Assembly (NCBI GenBank): GCA_019635315.1 | Contig: JAHBZT010000001.1 | Span: 496,001-560,000 of the forward strand | Source of the DNA: Rubrivivax sp. | Lineage (GTDB): Bacteria; Pseudomonadota; Gammaproteobacteria; Burkholderiales; Burkholderiaceae_C | DNA length: 64,000 nt | Direction: 5' to 3' | Part shown: one piece after another, positions 37,661 to 50,679 of the stretch | How positions within the stretch are numbered: the first letter of the stretch is position 1 | How the letters are laid out: every line of letters begins with the position of its first letter | The notes under the pieces: generated by a model | Told to the model about the DNA's origin: nothing | Databases searched by the model: none | The model's input: only the letters and a program-made list of their open reading frames with translations | Position numbers and translations under genes: made by a program

Positions 37661-38401
37661 ATGCGCCCATCCCTTCCGCGGCCCCCTGCAGCACGCCCGA
37701 CGGCCGTGCAGGCTGCGCTGTGGGCGGCGCTGCTGCTGCTGGCGGCGCCGGCAGCCGTCGCGCAGCAGCCGGCCAAGGGGGCAGCCGGCGGCATCTACAC
37801 CTGCATCGACGACCGCGGGCGCCGCCTCACGTCCGACCGCCCGATCCCGGAGTGCATCGCCAAGGAACAGCAGATCCTCAACCGCGACGGCTCGCTGAAG
37901 GCCGTCGTGCCGCCGACGCTGACCGCCGACGAGCGTGCCGAGAAGGAGGCACGCGACCGCCAGGCGGCGCTGGAGCGCGCCGCCGCGGCCGATGCGGTAC
38001 GGCGCGACCGCAACCTGATGGCGCGCTACCCGAACGAAGCCGCGCACCTGCGTGCACGCGAGGCCGCGCTGGACACCGTGCGGCTGGCCATGCGCGCGAC
38101 CGAGCAGCGCATGAGCGAGCTGGCCGCCGAACGCAAGCCGCTGATGAACGAGGCCGAGTTCTACGAAGGCCGCCAGATGCCGCCCAAGCTGAAGGCGGCG
38201 ATCGACGCCAACGACGCCGCGATGGAAGCGCAGCGCGCGGCCGCCGCCTCGCAGGAGGCCGAGGTGGCGCGCGTCAACCGCTTCTACGACGCCGAGCTCG
38301 AGCGGCTGCGCCGCCTGTGGGCCGGCGCGCCGGCCGGCTCGCTGGGTGCCCTGCCCGGGGCGCAGGCCAACGGCCGCGCGGCGTCGCCGGCCACCCGCTG
38401 A
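37661..38401 (+). CDS. DUF4124-domain exported protein
   Basis: A 246-residue protein with a signal peptide (about 1-34, ending AAVAQQ) and a DUF4124-like segment GGIYTCIDDRGRRLTSDRPIPEC, where the two cysteines probably form a disulfide. A long charged helical region follows (about 85-220, rich in A, E and R), probably coiled coil. Function unknown. It is directly abutted to pyrE, an order common in this group. Periplasmic location inferred. Confidence 0.88.
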   Translation: MRPSLPRPPAARPTAVQAALWAALLLLAAPAAVAQQPAKGAAGGIYTCIDDRGRRLTSDRPIPECIAKEQQILNRDGSLKAVVPPTLTADERAEKEARDRQAALERAAAADAVRRDRNLMARYPNEAAHLRAREAALDTVRLAMRATEQRMSELAAERKPLMNEAEFYEGRQMPPKLKAAIDANDAAMEAQRAAAASQEAEVARVNRFYDAELERLRRLWAGAPAGSLGALPGAQANGRAASPATR

Positions 38402-38427
38402 CCACCCGCTGACCGGCCCGGCGCCGC

Positions 38428-39906
38428 TCAGCCGAGCTTGCGCCTGAGCAGTTCCGCGGCCTGCGCCGGGTTGGCCTTGCCCTGGCTGGCCTTCATGACC
38501 TGGCCGACCAGCGCGTTGAAGGCCTTGTCCTTGCCGGCACGGACCTCGGCCACCGACTTCTCGTTCTTCGCCAGCACCTCGTCGACGAGGGCCGCCAGCG
38601 CGCCGGCGTCGTTCATCTGCTTCAGGCCGCGCGACTCGATCAGCGCGTCGACGTCGTCGCCGGCGCCGCTCCACAGCGCGTCGAAGACCTGGCGCGCGCC
38701 GCTGTTCGACACCGTGCCGTCGGCGACGCGGCGGATCAGCGCCGCCAGCGCCGCCGGCGCCACCGGCATCTGCGCGATCGCGAGGCCCTCGGCATTGAGC
38801 CGCTTGCTGACCTCGCCCATCAGCCAGTTGGCGGCCTGCTTGGCCCAGGCGGCGCGGCCGGTGCCGCCGCCGGGTCCGCCGCAGGCGTCGCGCACCGCCT
38901 CGTAGCAGCGCGCGAAGTCCAGGCTCTGCGTCATCATCTGCGCGTCGTAGGCGGGCAGGCCGTCCTCGCGCTGGAAGCGTTCGGCCATCGCGCCGGGCAG
39001 CTCGGGCATCGCGGCGCGCACCTGCTCGACCCACTCGGGCGCGATCACCAGCGGCGGCAGGTCGGGGTCAGGGAAGTAGCGGTAGTCGTGCGCATCCTCC
39101 TTGGTGCGCATGGCCCGCGTCTCGCCGCTGTCCGGGTTGAACAGCAAGGTCGCCTGCTCGATGGCCAGGCCGTCCTCCAGGCGGTCGATCTGCCACTGCA
39201 CCTCGAAGTCGATCGCCTGCTGCAGGAAGCGGAAGCTGTTGAGGTTCTTGATCTCGCGCCGCGTGCCGAAGCCGGCGCCCGGCCGCCGCACGCTGACGTT
39301 GGCGTCGCAGCGGAAGCTGCCTTCCTGCATGTTGCCGTCGCAGATGCCCAGCCAGACCACCAGCGCGTGCAGCGCCTTGGCGTACTCCACCGCCTCGGCG
39401 CTGCTGCGCATGTCGGGTTCGCTGACGATCTCCAGGAGCGGCGTGCCGGCGCGGTTGAGGTCGATGCCGGTGCTGCCGTGGAAGTCCTCGTGCAGGCTCT
39501 TGCCGGCGTCCTCCTCCAGGTGTGCACGGGTCAGCCGCACGGCGCGCTTCTCGCCGCCGAGCAGGAATTCGACGCGACCGCCCTGCACGACCGGGATCTC
39601 GTACTGGCTGATCTGGTAGCCCTTGGGCAGGTCGGGGTAGAAGTAGTTCTTGCGCGCGAAGATCGACAGCGGCGCCACCTTGGCCTGCACGGCCAGGCCG
39701 AAACGGATCGCACGCTCGACCGCGCCGCGGTTGAGCACCGGCAGCGTGCCCGGCAGCGCCAGGTCCACCGCGCAGGCCTGGGTGTTGGGCTCGGCGCCGA
39801 AGCGGGTGCTGGCGCCGCTGAAGATCTTGCTCGCGGTGGACAGCTGGGCGTGCGTCTCCAGGCCGATGACGACCTCGTAGCCGCGGATCAGGGCAGGGGT
39901 GTTCAT
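38428..39906 (-). CDS. gatB: Asp/Glu-tRNA amidotransferase subunit B
   Basis: Subunit of GatCAB, which amidates misacylated Asp-tRNA(Asn) and/or Glu-tRNA(Gln). GatB binds the tRNA and phosphorylates the acyl group. The 492-residue protein shows [74 protein letters not shown] and a C-terminal YqeY-like tRNA-binding tail. The start is ATG 39906 (MNTPALIRG). Four bases separate it from the gatA stop; order gatC-gatA-gatB. Confidence 0.97.
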   Translation of the reverse strand: MNTPALIRGYEVVIGLETHAQLSTASKIFSGASTRFGAEPNTQACAVDLALPGTLPVLNRGAVERAIRFGLAVQAKVAPLSIFARKNYFYPDLPKGYQISQYEIPVVQGGRVEFLLGGEKRAVRLTRAHLEEDAGKSLHEDFHGSTGIDLNRAGTPLLEIVSEPDMRSSAEAVEYAKALHALVVWLGICDGNMQEGSFRCDANVSVRRPGAGFGTRREIKNLNSFRFLQQAIDFEVQWQIDRLEDGLAIEQATLLFNPDSGETRAMRTKEDAHDYRYFPDPDLPPLVIAPEWVEQVRAAMPELPGAMAERFQREDGLPAYDAQMMTQSLDFARCYEAVRDACGGPGGGTGRAAWAKQAANWLMGEVSKRLNAEGLAIAQMPVAPAALAALIRRVADGTVSNSGARQVFDALWSGAGDDVDALIESRGLKQMNDAGALAALVDEVLAKNEKSVAEVRAGKDKAFNALVGQVMKASQGKANPAQAAELLRRKLG

Positions 39907-39910
39907 CGCG

Positions 39911-43041
<3,131 letters not shown>

Positions 43042-43062
43042 ACACTCGGCTCGGGGGCGCGC

Positions 43063-44025
43063 ATGCCGCTCGGAACCCTGGACCGCACACCGCCGCCGTT
43101 CTTCCGCCAGGGCCTGTCGGCGCGCAGCAAGCTCGTCTTCTTCGCGGCGCTGGCGGTCTTCCTGATGGCGGCCGACAGCCGGCTCGCGCTGATCGAGCCG
43201 CTGCGCACCGCGCTGGCCGTCGTGCTGCTGCCGGTGCAGCGCACGCTGGCCGTGCCGGTGGAACTGCTGACCGGCGGCACCGACTACCTGCGTGGCCTGG
43301 CCGCGGCGCGCGAGGCCGAGCGCCTGGCCAGCGAGCGGCTCGCCGCGACCGCGCTGCGCGCCACGGCCGCCGAGCAGCTGGCGCAGGAGAATGCGCGGCT
43401 GCGGGCGCTGCTGGACCTGCGGCCGGCGCTGCCGGTGCGCTCGCTGGCCGCCGAGGTGCTCTACGAGGGCGCCGACCCGTTCTCGCGCAAGGTCTTCGTC
43501 GACCGCGGCAGCAACCACGGCGTGCTGGCGGGGGCGCCGGTGGTCAACGAGGCCGGCGTTCTCGGCCAGGTCACGCGCGCCTTCCCGCTCAGCGCCGAGG
43601 TCACGCTGCTGGCCGACAAGGACGCCGCGATCCCGGTGCTGAACCTGCGCACGCAGCAGCGCAGCGCCGCCTTCGGCGGCCGCGACGGCGGCATGGAACT
43701 GCGATTCGTGCCGGCCGATGCCGACGTGCAGGTCGGCGACCTGCTGCAGACCAGCGGCCTGGATGGCGTCTACCCGCCGGGCCTGCCGGTGGGCCGGGTG
43801 GAGCGCGTGGAGCGGCGCGCCGAGGCCGGCTTCGCGCGTGTCGCGGTGGCGCTGGCGGCGCAGGCCGACGGCGTGCGCCATGTGCTGCTGCTGGAGCCGA
43901 TGGCGGCGCAACTGCCGCCGGCCGTCGCGGCGGCGGCCGGGGCCACCGTCGCACCGGGTGCCGGTGCCGCCGGCGAGGGCGGCGGCGCCGCTGCCGCGCC
44001 GCGCCGCGCCGCGTCGGCGCCCTGA
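43063..44025 (+). CDS. mreC: Rod shape-determining protein MreC
   Basis: A 320-residue bitopic protein that links MreB to PBP2 in the periplasm. There is one TM helix (about 22-42, [14 protein letters not shown]), a coiled coil (about 72-115), then two beta domains ([24 protein letters not shown] and [24 protein letters not shown]). The C-terminal ~45 residues are an Ala/Pro/Gly extension, longer than in E. coli. 21 bp after mreB. Confidence 0.95.
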   Translation: MPLGTLDRTPPPFFRQGLSARSKLVFFAALAVFLMAADSRLALIEPLRTALAVVLLPVQRTLAVPVELLTGGTDYLRGLAAAREAERLASERLAATALRATAAEQLAQENARLRALLDLRPALPVRSLAAEVLYEGADPFSRKVFVDRGSNHGVLAGAPVVNEAGVLGQVTRAFPLSAEVTLLADKDAAIPVLNLRTQQRSAAFGGRDGGMELRFVPADADVQVGDLLQTSGLDGVYPPGLPVGRVERVERRAEAGFARVAVALAAQADGVRHVLLLEPMAAQLPPAVAAAAGATVAPGAGAAGEGGGAAAAPRRAASAP

Positions 44026-44051
44026 GCGGCTGGCACGGGGAGGGTGGTCCG

Positions 44052-44573
44052 ATGATCATGCCGCGTGGCTCGGACCAGCTGCTGCTGCCCGTCAACCCGC
44101 TGTTCATCGCCTTCACGCTGGCCGTCGCCTTCGGTGTCAACCTGCTGCCGCTGGGGCGCCAGCCGGCGATGCCCGACCTGCTGGCGGTGGCGCTGGTGTT
44201 CTGGAACGTGCACCAGCCGCGGCGCGTGGGCGTCGGCGTGGCCTTCGTCTTCGGGCTGCTGATGGACGTGCACCAGGGCGCGCTGCTCGGCCAGCATGCA
44301 CTGGCCTACACGCTGCTGAGCTTCCTGGCGATCACCATCCACCGCCGGCTGCTGTGGTTCGGCGTCGCCGAGCAGACGCTGCAGATCTTCCCGCTGTTCT
44401 TCGGCGCGCACGCGGTCGCGCTGCTGGTGCGGCTGGTCGCCGGCGACATGTTCCCCGGCTGGTGGATGCTGCTGGCGCCGGTGCTGGAGGCGCTGCTGTG
44501 GCCGCTGGCGACCTGGCTGCTGCTGGCGCCGCAGCGCCGGCCGCCGGATCCGGATCAGAATCGGCCCCTGTAG
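44052..44573 (+). CDS. mreD: Rod shape-determining membrane protein MreD
   Basis: A 173-residue inner-membrane protein with about five helices and the MreD pattern [43 protein letters not shown]. Works with MreC in the elongasome. Start ATG 44052, with an in-frame ATG at 44058 as an alternative. 26 bp after mreC. Confidence 0.94.
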   Translation: MIMPRGSDQLLLPVNPLFIAFTLAVAFGVNLLPLGRQPAMPDLLAVALVFWNVHQPRRVGVGVAFVFGLLMDVHQGALLGQHALAYTLLSFLAITIHRRLLWFGVAEQTLQIFPLFFGAHAVALLVRLVAGDMFPGWWMLLAPVLEALLWPLATWLLLAPQRRPPDPDQNRPL

Positions 44574-44619
44574 TGATCGCCGCAATGCCGCGCCCGGCCG
44601 TCGTCCGCAGGCCCATGCC

Positions 44620-46701
44620 GTGACCGAGCTGAAGAACATCGAGCAGGAACTCGACCGCTTCCGCGGCCGGCTGCTCGCCGCCGCGGCGCTGGTGCTGGTC
44701 GCGTTCGCGCTGCTGGCGGCGCGGCTGGTGCACCTGCAGGTCTTCCGCCACGAGCAGCTGGCCACCCAGGCCGAGGCCAACCGCATCGCGGTCGTGCCCA
44801 TCGTGCCCAACCGCGGGCTCATCGTCGACCGCCACGGCGTCGTGCTGGCCAGCAACTACTCGGCCTACACGCTGGAGATCCTGCAGAAGCGGGGTGTCGA
44901 CAGCGAGGCGCTGATCGAGGAACTGGCGGGCGTCGTCGAGATCGGCCCGCGCGACCGCCGGCGCTACAAGCGGCTGCAGGAGGACCTCAAGGGCGCGGAG
45001 TCGCTGCCCATCCGCACCAAGCTCGGCGACGAGGAGGTGGCGCGCTTCCTGGCGCAGCGCTTCCGCTTCCCGGACGTCGAGCTGAAGGCGCGGCTGTTCC
45101 GCCACTACCCGCTGGGCGAGGTCGGCAGCCACCTGCTGGGCTACATCGGCCGCATCAACGCGGCCGAGAAGAAGGCAATGGACGACTGGCCCGAGGAGGA
45201 GCAGGGCAACTACAAGGGCACCGAATACATCGGCAAGCTGGGCCTGGAGCAGAAGTACGAGCGCGAGCTGCACGGCATCACCGGCTTCGAGGAGGTCGAG
45301 ACCAGCGCCGGCGGGCGAGCGGTGCGGCGGCTCAACAGCCACCCGCCGACGCCGGGCGACAAGCTGGTGCTGTCGGTGGACATCCGGCTGCAGGCGCTGG
45401 TCGAGGAGCTGTTCGGCGAGCGGCGCGGCGCGCTGGTGGCCATCGACCCGCGCAACGGCGAGATCCTGGCCTTCGTCAGCAAGCCGACCTTCGACCCCAA
45501 CCTGTTCGTCGACGGCATCGACCACGAGAGCTGGAAGGAGCTCAACGAGAGCATCGACAAGCCGCTGCTCAACCGCGCGCTGCGCGGCACCTACCCGCCG
45601 GGCTCGACCTTCAAGCCCTTCATGGCGATGGCCGCGCTGACCAGCGGCAAGCGCGGCCCGAATGCGGTGATCCAGGACGGCGGGACCTTCCAGTTCGGCA
45701 ACCACACCTTCCGCAGCCACGGCGACCGCGGCCTGGGTCCGGTGGACATGGCGCGCTCCATCGTCAAGAGCAGCAACGTCTACTACTACTCGCTGGCCAA
45801 CGAGATGGGCGTGGACCTGATGCACGAGCACCTGTCGCCCTTCGGCTTCGGCGCGCGCACCGGCATCGACCTGGAAGGCGAGGTCGCCGGCATCCTGCCG
45901 TCCACCGAGTGGAAGCGCCGCTACTACAAGCGCCCGGAGCAGCAGCGCTGGTATGCCGGCGAGACCATCTCGCTGGGCATCGGCCAGGGTTACAACAGCT
46001 TCACGATGCTGCAGCTGGCCAAGGCCACGGCCACGCTGGTCAGCGGCGGCGTGCGCTACACGCCGCACCTGGTGCGCGAGGTCGAGGACGCGCTCGGCGG
46101 CGAGCGCCGCCGCGTGCTGGCCGAGCCGCTGGAGCCGCTGGCGCTGAAGCCCGAGCACGTGGCGCTGATCCGGCGTGCGCTGCATGGCGTCACGCAGGAG
46201 GGCACGAGCACGCGCGTCTTCGCCGGCGCGCCCTACGCCAGCGGCGGCAAGACCGGCACCGCGCAGGCGGTCGGCGTGCGCCAGGGCGCCAAGTACGACG
46301 CCTCCAAGCTGGAGGAGCACCAGCGCGACCATTCGCTGTACATGGCCTTCGCGCCGCTGGAGGCGCCGACCGTCGCGCTGGCGGTGATCGTCGAGAACGC
46401 CGGCTTCGGCGCGCAGGCCGCAGCGCCGATCGCGCGCCGCGTCTTCGACTACCTGCTGCTGGGCCAGTATCCCAGCGTCGAGGACATCGCCGCCACGCGG
46501 CTGGGCCAGAGCGCGGCGCCGATCGGCACGCCGCGCCGCGCCGCCGACGTGCCGCTGCCCGGCCAGGGCCTGGCCCCGGTGGCCGCGGCGCGGCCCGGCG
46601 AACGCGTCGCGGCGGCCGACGCCGTCGGCGTGGTCGCGGCCGAGGGGGCCGCCGCGGGGGCTGCCACCGGTGCCGTCGCGGCCGCGGGAGACCGGCGGTG
46701 A
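44620..46701 (+). CDS. mrdA: Peptidoglycan transpeptidase PBP2
   Basis: Elongation-specific class B penicillin-binding protein. From GTG 44620, 693 residues: one TM helix (about 19-40), a pedestal/dimerisation domain (about 50-230), and the transpeptidase domain with GSTFKPF (SxxK), SSN, and KTGTAQ. The active site is complete. The C-terminal ~70 residues are an Ala/Gly/Val-rich extension (AAEGAAAGAATGAV-like) not found in E. coli. The stop overlaps the mrdB start (GTGA at 46698). Confidence 0.96.
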   Translation: MTELKNIEQELDRFRGRLLAAAALVLVAFALLAARLVHLQVFRHEQLATQAEANRIAVVPIVPNRGLIVDRHGVVLASNYSAYTLEILQKRGVDSEALIEELAGVVEIGPRDRRRYKRLQEDLKGAESLPIRTKLGDEEVARFLAQRFRFPDVELKARLFRHYPLGEVGSHLLGYIGRINAAEKKAMDDWPEEEQGNYKGTEYIGKLGLEQKYERELHGITGFEEVETSAGGRAVRRLNSHPPTPGDKLVLSVDIRLQALVEELFGERRGALVAIDPRNGEILAFVSKPTFDPNLFVDGIDHESWKELNESIDKPLLNRALRGTYPPGSTFKPFMAMAALTSGKRGPNAVIQDGGTFQFGNHTFRSHGDRGLGPVDMARSIVKSSNVYYYSLANEMGVDLMHEHLSPFGFGARTGIDLEGEVAGILPSTEWKRRYYKRPEQQRWYAGETISLGIGQGYNSFTMLQLAKATATLVSGGVRYTPHLVREVEDALGGERRRVLAEPLEPLALKPEHVALIRRALHGVTQEGTSTRVFAGAPYASGGKTGTAQAVGVRQGAKYDASKLEEHQRDHSLYMAFAPLEAPTVALAVIVENAGFGAQAAAPIARRVFDYLLLGQYPSVEDIAATRLGQSAAPIGTPRRAADVPLPGQGLAPVAAARPGERVAAADAVGVVAAEGAAAGAATGAVAAAGDRR

Positions 46702-47855
46702 ACGCCGTCTTCGAGCAGCCCTCGCCGTGGTCGCGGCTGCGGCATGTCTTCGCCGGCTTCGACGGCCCGCTGGCCGCGGCCATCGTCTGGCTGGCGGCGA
46801 TCGGACTGGTCGCGATGTACTCCGCCGGCTTCGACCATGGCACCCGCTTCGCCGACCACGGCCGCAACATGCTGATCGCGCTGGCGGTGCTGTTCGTCGT
46901 CGCGCAGGTGCCGCCGCAGCGGCTGCAGCAGCTGGCGGTGCCGATCTACGTCGTCGGCGTCGTGCTGCTGCTGGCGGTGGAGTTCTGGGGCATCACGCGC
47001 AAGGGCGCGACACGCTGGCTGGACATCGGGCCGACCGTGATCCAGCCCAGCGAGATGCTGAAGATCGGCGTGCCGCTGATGCTGGCCTGGTGGTTCCAGA
47101 AGCGCGAGGGCCAGCTGCGCGTGCCCGACTTCCTGCTCGCCGCCGTGCTGCTGGGGCTGCCGGTGGCGCTGGTGATCAAGCAGCCGGACCTGGGCACCGC
47201 GCTGCTGATCCTGGGCAGCGGCCTGTTCGTGATCTTCTTCGCCGGCCTGAGCTGGAAGCTGGTGCTGCCGGTGGTCGTGCTCGGTGCCGTGGGCATCGTC
47301 GTGCTGGTGCTGGCCGGCGACGCGCTGTGCCAGCCGGGCGTCGACTGGCACGTGCTGCGCGACTACCAGAAGACGCGCGTGTGCACGCTGCTGGACCCGA
47401 CCAAGGACCCGCTGGGCAAGGGCTTCCACATCATCCAGGGCATGATCGCGATCGGCTCCGGCGGACTCGCCGGCAAGGGCTTCATGCAGGGCACGCAGAC
47501 CCACCTGGAGTTCATCCCCGAGCGCACCACCGACTTCATCTTCGCCGCCTTCAGCGAGGAGTTCGGGCTCGCCGGCGTGCTGGTGCTGCTGGCCGGCTTC
47601 ACCTTCCTGATCTTCCGCGGCCTGATGATCGCCGCCGAGGCGCCGACCGTCTTCACGCGGCTGCTCGCCGGCGCGGTGACGATGAGCTTCTTCACCTATG
47701 CCTTCGTCAACATGGGCATGGTCAGCGGCATCCTGCCGGTGGTCGGCGTGCCGCTGCCCTTCGTCAGCTACGGCGGCACCGCGATGGTCACGCTGGGGCT
47801 GGGGCTGGGCATCCTGATGTCGGTCTCGCGCAGCCGCCGGCTGATGCCGTCGTGA
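46698..47855 (+). CDS. mrdB: Peptidoglycan glycosyltransferase RodA
   Basis: SEDS-family polymerase of lateral cell wall, partner of PBP2. The 385-residue protein has ten predicted helices. Family motifs include GATRWLDIGPTVIQPSEMLK, KQPDLGTALLI, the catalytic-loop region TDFIFAAFSEEFGL (with the conserved E/D), and VGVPLPFVSYGGTA. GTG start overlaps the PBP2 stop. A dehydrogenase remnant begins three bases after its stop. Confidence 0.96.
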   Translation: MNAVFEQPSPWSRLRHVFAGFDGPLAAAIVWLAAIGLVAMYSAGFDHGTRFADHGRNMLIALAVLFVVAQVPPQRLQQLAVPIYVVGVVLLLAVEFWGITRKGATRWLDIGPTVIQPSEMLKIGVPLMLAWWFQKREGQLRVPDFLLAAVLLGLPVALVIKQPDLGTALLILGSGLFVIFFAGLSWKLVLPVVVLGAVGIVVLVLAGDALCQPGVDWHVLRDYQKTRVCTLLDPTKDPLGKGFHIIQGMIAIGSGGLAGKGFMQGTQTHLEFIPERTTDFIFAAFSEEFGLAGVLVLLAGFTFLIFRGLMIAAEAPTVFTRLLAGAVTMSFFTYAFVNMGMVSGILPVVGVPLPFVSYGGTAMVTLGLGLGILMSVSRSRRLMPS

Positions 47856-47857
47856 GC

Positions 47858-48767
47858 ATGACGCGCGTCGGCGTCGTCGGCATCGGCGCGATGGGCTGGC
47901 CGCTCGCGCAGCGCCTGCACGAGGCCGGCTTCGTGCTCGCGGTCCACGACATCGACCCGGCGCGCGAGGCGCTGGCGCGCGGCGCCGGGATCGCCGTCGC
48001 GGCCGACCCGCAGGCGCTGGCGGCGGCCTGCGACCTGGTCATCGTCGTCGTCGTCGACGCCGCGCAGACGCGCGCGGTGCTGTTCGGCGCCGACGGCGGG
48101 GCCGCCACCGGCCACCGCGGCGTCGCGGCCGGGCTCGCCGCCGGCGGCACCGTGCTGCTGTGCCCGACGATCGCGCCCGAGGATGTCGCCGACTGCGCCG
48201 CGGCGCTGGCGGCGCGGGGCCTCGCGACGGTCGACGCGCCGATGTCCGGCGGCCCGCAGCGCGCGCGACGGCACGATGAGCCTGATGCTGGCCGGCGAGC
48301 CCGCGGCGCTGGCACAGGCGGCGCCCGTGCTGGAGGCGCTGTCGGCGCGGCGTTTTCACGTCGGCGCGCGGCCGGGCGACGGCGCGCGCACCAAGCTGGT
48401 CAACAACCTGCTCGCCGCCGTCCACCTGGCCGGCGCGGCCGAGGCGCTGGCGCTGGCCGAGCGGCTGGGGCTGGATGTCGCGTCGACGCTGGCCGTGGTC
48501 GAGCAGTCCAGCGGGCAGAGCTGGATCGCCAGCGACCGGCTGCGCCGGCGGCTGGCCGGCGACGCCACGGTGCGCGCCCGCGTCGCGCTGCTGGCCAAGG
48601 ATTCGGCGCTGGCGATGGACGCCGCGCGCGGCACCGGGCTGGCGATGCCGCTGGGCGCGCAGGCGGCGGCCGCGTTCGCGCGCGCGCTGGACGCCGGCCT
48701 CGCCGACGCCGACGACGCGGCGCTGTTCGACCTGGCCGCGGGCCGGGCCGCGCCGCTGCCGCGCTGA
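47858..48767 (+). pseudogene. 3-Hydroxyisobutyrate dehydrogenase-like gene, frameshifted
   Basis: Beta-hydroxyacid dehydrogenase family (NAD-binding GVVGIGAMGWPLAQRL, VDAPMSGGP substrate motif, K in GARTKLVNNLL). The N-terminal part (47858 to about 48267) and the C-terminal part (from about 48262, RDGTMSLMLAG.., to the stop at 48767) are in different frames. The switch lies at the (GC)4-like tract 48259-48267. Restoring one lost CG would give PQRARDGTMSLM, the normal family sequence, so a 2-base deletion by slippage (or a sequencing error) explains it. Without the frameshift it would be ~302 residues, normal length. Start ATG 47858 is 3 bp after mrdB; GTG 47852 is possible. Confidence 0.85.
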
Positions 48768-48800
48768 CCGGGCGCCGGTGCCCCCGGCCCCGCCCGGGTC

Positions 48801-49079
48801 GCCTAGGAGCCTGCGCGGCAGAAATCCAGCCCCGCGTTGGCCCCGCTTGGAGGCGCAGGCAAGGCGCGTCGCGCAGCCCGGGCTCGATGCCCGGGCAAGC
48901 GGCGCAACGCCGCATGCGCCTCCAAGCGGGGCCAACCCGTCGGGCCGGGGCGATTCGCGGCGCCGGGCGGCGTTGCACGCTCGTTGCGTGACACGTGCCA
49001 CGCGCCTCGCGTGCGTCTTGCCCGACGCCGCGACGCGCCCCGGCGCGGGGCTGGATTTCTGCCGCGCAGGCTCCTAGGC
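48801..49079. mobile_element. Nested palindromic element (MITE/REP-like) with 36-bp perfect inverted ends
   Basis: The outer arms 48801-48836 and 49044-49079 are perfect 36-base inverted complements and both ends begin with GCCTAGG. Just inside the left arm, 48837-48857 pairs perfectly with 48915-48935 (21 bp), and within that loop GCCCGGGC-TCGAT-GCCCGGGC (48876-48896) forms a third hairpin. There is no open frame of note and no clear target duplication. The size (279 bp) and terminal repeats suit a non-autonomous element or a large REP-type palindrome. It sits between the broken dehydrogenase and a convergent sensor kinase, and its right arm contains the last sense codon and TAG stop of that kinase. 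Confidence 0.7.
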
Positions 49080-50645
49080 TGCCGGCGGCCCGACGGCGGC
49101 GGCCGGCGCGCGCCGTGCAGCGCTGTCCGCGGCCTGTGCCGGCGCCGGGCCCGGCGCCGCGGCGATGCGCGGGAAGCGCACGGTGAACAGCGCGCCCGGC
49201 GTCGTGCTGCCGCCGCCCGCGCGCGGCCGCGCATCGGCCACCGAGACCTCGGCGCCATGGCGCTGCGCGATCTCCTGCACGATGGCCAGGCCGAGGCCGC
49301 TGCCGTCGACCTGGGTGCCCAGCGCGCGGTAGAAGGGGCGGAAGATGTCCTCGCGCTCGGCCGGCGGGATGCCCGGGCCGCTGTCCTCCACCTGCAGCAC
49401 GACGACCTGGCCGAACGGGTCCGCCAGCACGCGCGCGGTGACGGTGCCGCCGGCCGGCGTGTACTGCAGCGCGTTGTCCACCAGGTTGCGCACCAGCTCG
49501 CCGAGCAGCACCGGCTCGGCGAGCAGCCGCGTCGCCTCGCCGGGCTCCGGGCCCTCGTAGCCGAGGTCGATGCGGCGCTCCAGCGAACGCGGCACGAAGT
49601 CGCGCACCACCGCGCGTGTCACCGCGGCGAGGTCGGTCACGGTGCGGCGCTGCTCGAAGCCGCTGTCCTCGGCGCGCGCCATCGCCAGCAGCTGGTTGAC
49701 CATGTGCGCCGCGCGCTGCGTGGACAGCGCGATCTGCGTCAGCGAATGCTTCATCGTCGCCGGGTCGGCGCGGCCGCCGTCGATCTCGCGCGCCGCCAGC
49801 TCGGCCTGCGTGCGCAGCCCGGCCAGCGGCGTCTTGAGCTGGTGTGCGGCGTCGGCCAGGAAGTGGCGCTGGGTCGCGATCGAGCGGTCCAGGCGCTGCA
49901 GCAGGTCGTTGATCGCGCCGACCAGCGGCGCCACCTCGTCGGGCACGTCGCCCTCGGGGATGGCGCTCAGGTCGGTGGTCGGCCGCTGGCGGATGCGCTG
50001 CTGCAACAGCGCGAGCGGCCGGATGCCGCGCGACAGCGCGAACCACACCAGCAGCACGGCCAGCGGCAGGATCACGAACTGCGGCAGGATCACGCCCTTG
50101 ATGATCTCGGTGGCCAGCTGCGAGCGCTTGCCCAGCGTCTCGGCCACCTGCACCAGCGCGTCGGTGTCGCCCGGGCGCGAGGGGTTGGACAGCCACAGGT
50201 AGGCCACGCGCACCGGCTCGTCGCCGATGTAGTCGTCGCGGTAGCGCACGCGCTCGGCCGGGTCGCCGCCGTCGACCGGCAACTCGGCCATGGCCTCGGC
50301 CTGCGGCACCGCCAGCGCCGGGCTGCCGGCGAGCAGCTCGCCGCGCCGCCCGAGCACCTGGAAGAAGACGCGGTCGTCGTCGTCGGCGCGCGTCAGCGCG
50401 AGCGCCACCCGCTCCAGCGCCTGGCGGCCGCGCAGGTCCATGGTGTCGGGCTCGGCATGGATCGCGGCCTGGCGCGCCAGCGCACGCACGGCCTCGGCGA
50501 GCTCGCGGTCGTAGGGGCGGTTGGCGATCGCCTGCGCGACGATCCAGGTCAGCCCCACGCTCATCGGCCACAGCAGCAGCAGCGGCGCGAGCATCCAGTC
50601 CAGGATCTCGCCGAACAGCGAGCGGCGTTCGGGCTGCGAGAACAT
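49074..50645 (-). CDS. Sensor histidine kinase, TctE/QseC type
   Basis: A 523-residue inner-membrane kinase: TM1 (about 17-40), periplasmic 2CSK_N-like sensor (about 41-183), TM2 (about 184-205), HAMP-like linker, phosphoacceptor H268 in FLADAAHQLKTPLAGL, then HATPase with NLVDNALQYTPAGG, DSGPGIPPAE and GSGLGLAIV. TctE homologues sense tricarboxylates, but no tctCBA transporter is adjacent. Its C-terminal tail (about 490-523) is Ala/Pro-rich and the final GCC codon and TAG stop lie in the inverted end of the palindromic element, so the original C-terminus may have been altered. The start is 34 bp after the response-regulator stop. Confidence 0.9.
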   Translation of the reverse strand: MFSQPERRSLFGEILDWMLAPLLLLWPMSVGLTWIVAQAIANRPYDRELAEAVRALARQAAIHAEPDTMDLRGRQALERVALALTRADDDDRVFFQVLGRRGELLAGSPALAVPQAEAMAELPVDGGDPAERVRYRDDYIGDEPVRVAYLWLSNPSRPGDTDALVQVAETLGKRSQLATEIIKGVILPQFVILPLAVLLVWFALSRGIRPLALLQQRIRQRPTTDLSAIPEGDVPDEVAPLVGAINDLLQRLDRSIATQRHFLADAAHQLKTPLAGLRTQAELAAREIDGGRADPATMKHSLTQIALSTQRAAHMVNQLLAMARAEDSGFEQRRTVTDLAAVTRAVVRDFVPRSLERRIDLGYEGPEPGEATRLLAEPVLLGELVRNLVDNALQYTPAGGTVTARVLADPFGQVVVLQVEDSGPGIPPAEREDIFRPFYRALGTQVDGSGLGLAIVQEIAQRHGAEVSVADARPRAGGGSTTPGALFTVRFPRIAAAPGPAPAQAADSAARRAPAAAVGPPAA

Positions 50646-50679
50646 CAGCGGCAGCCGCGCAGCGCCGCGGCGGGCGCCC

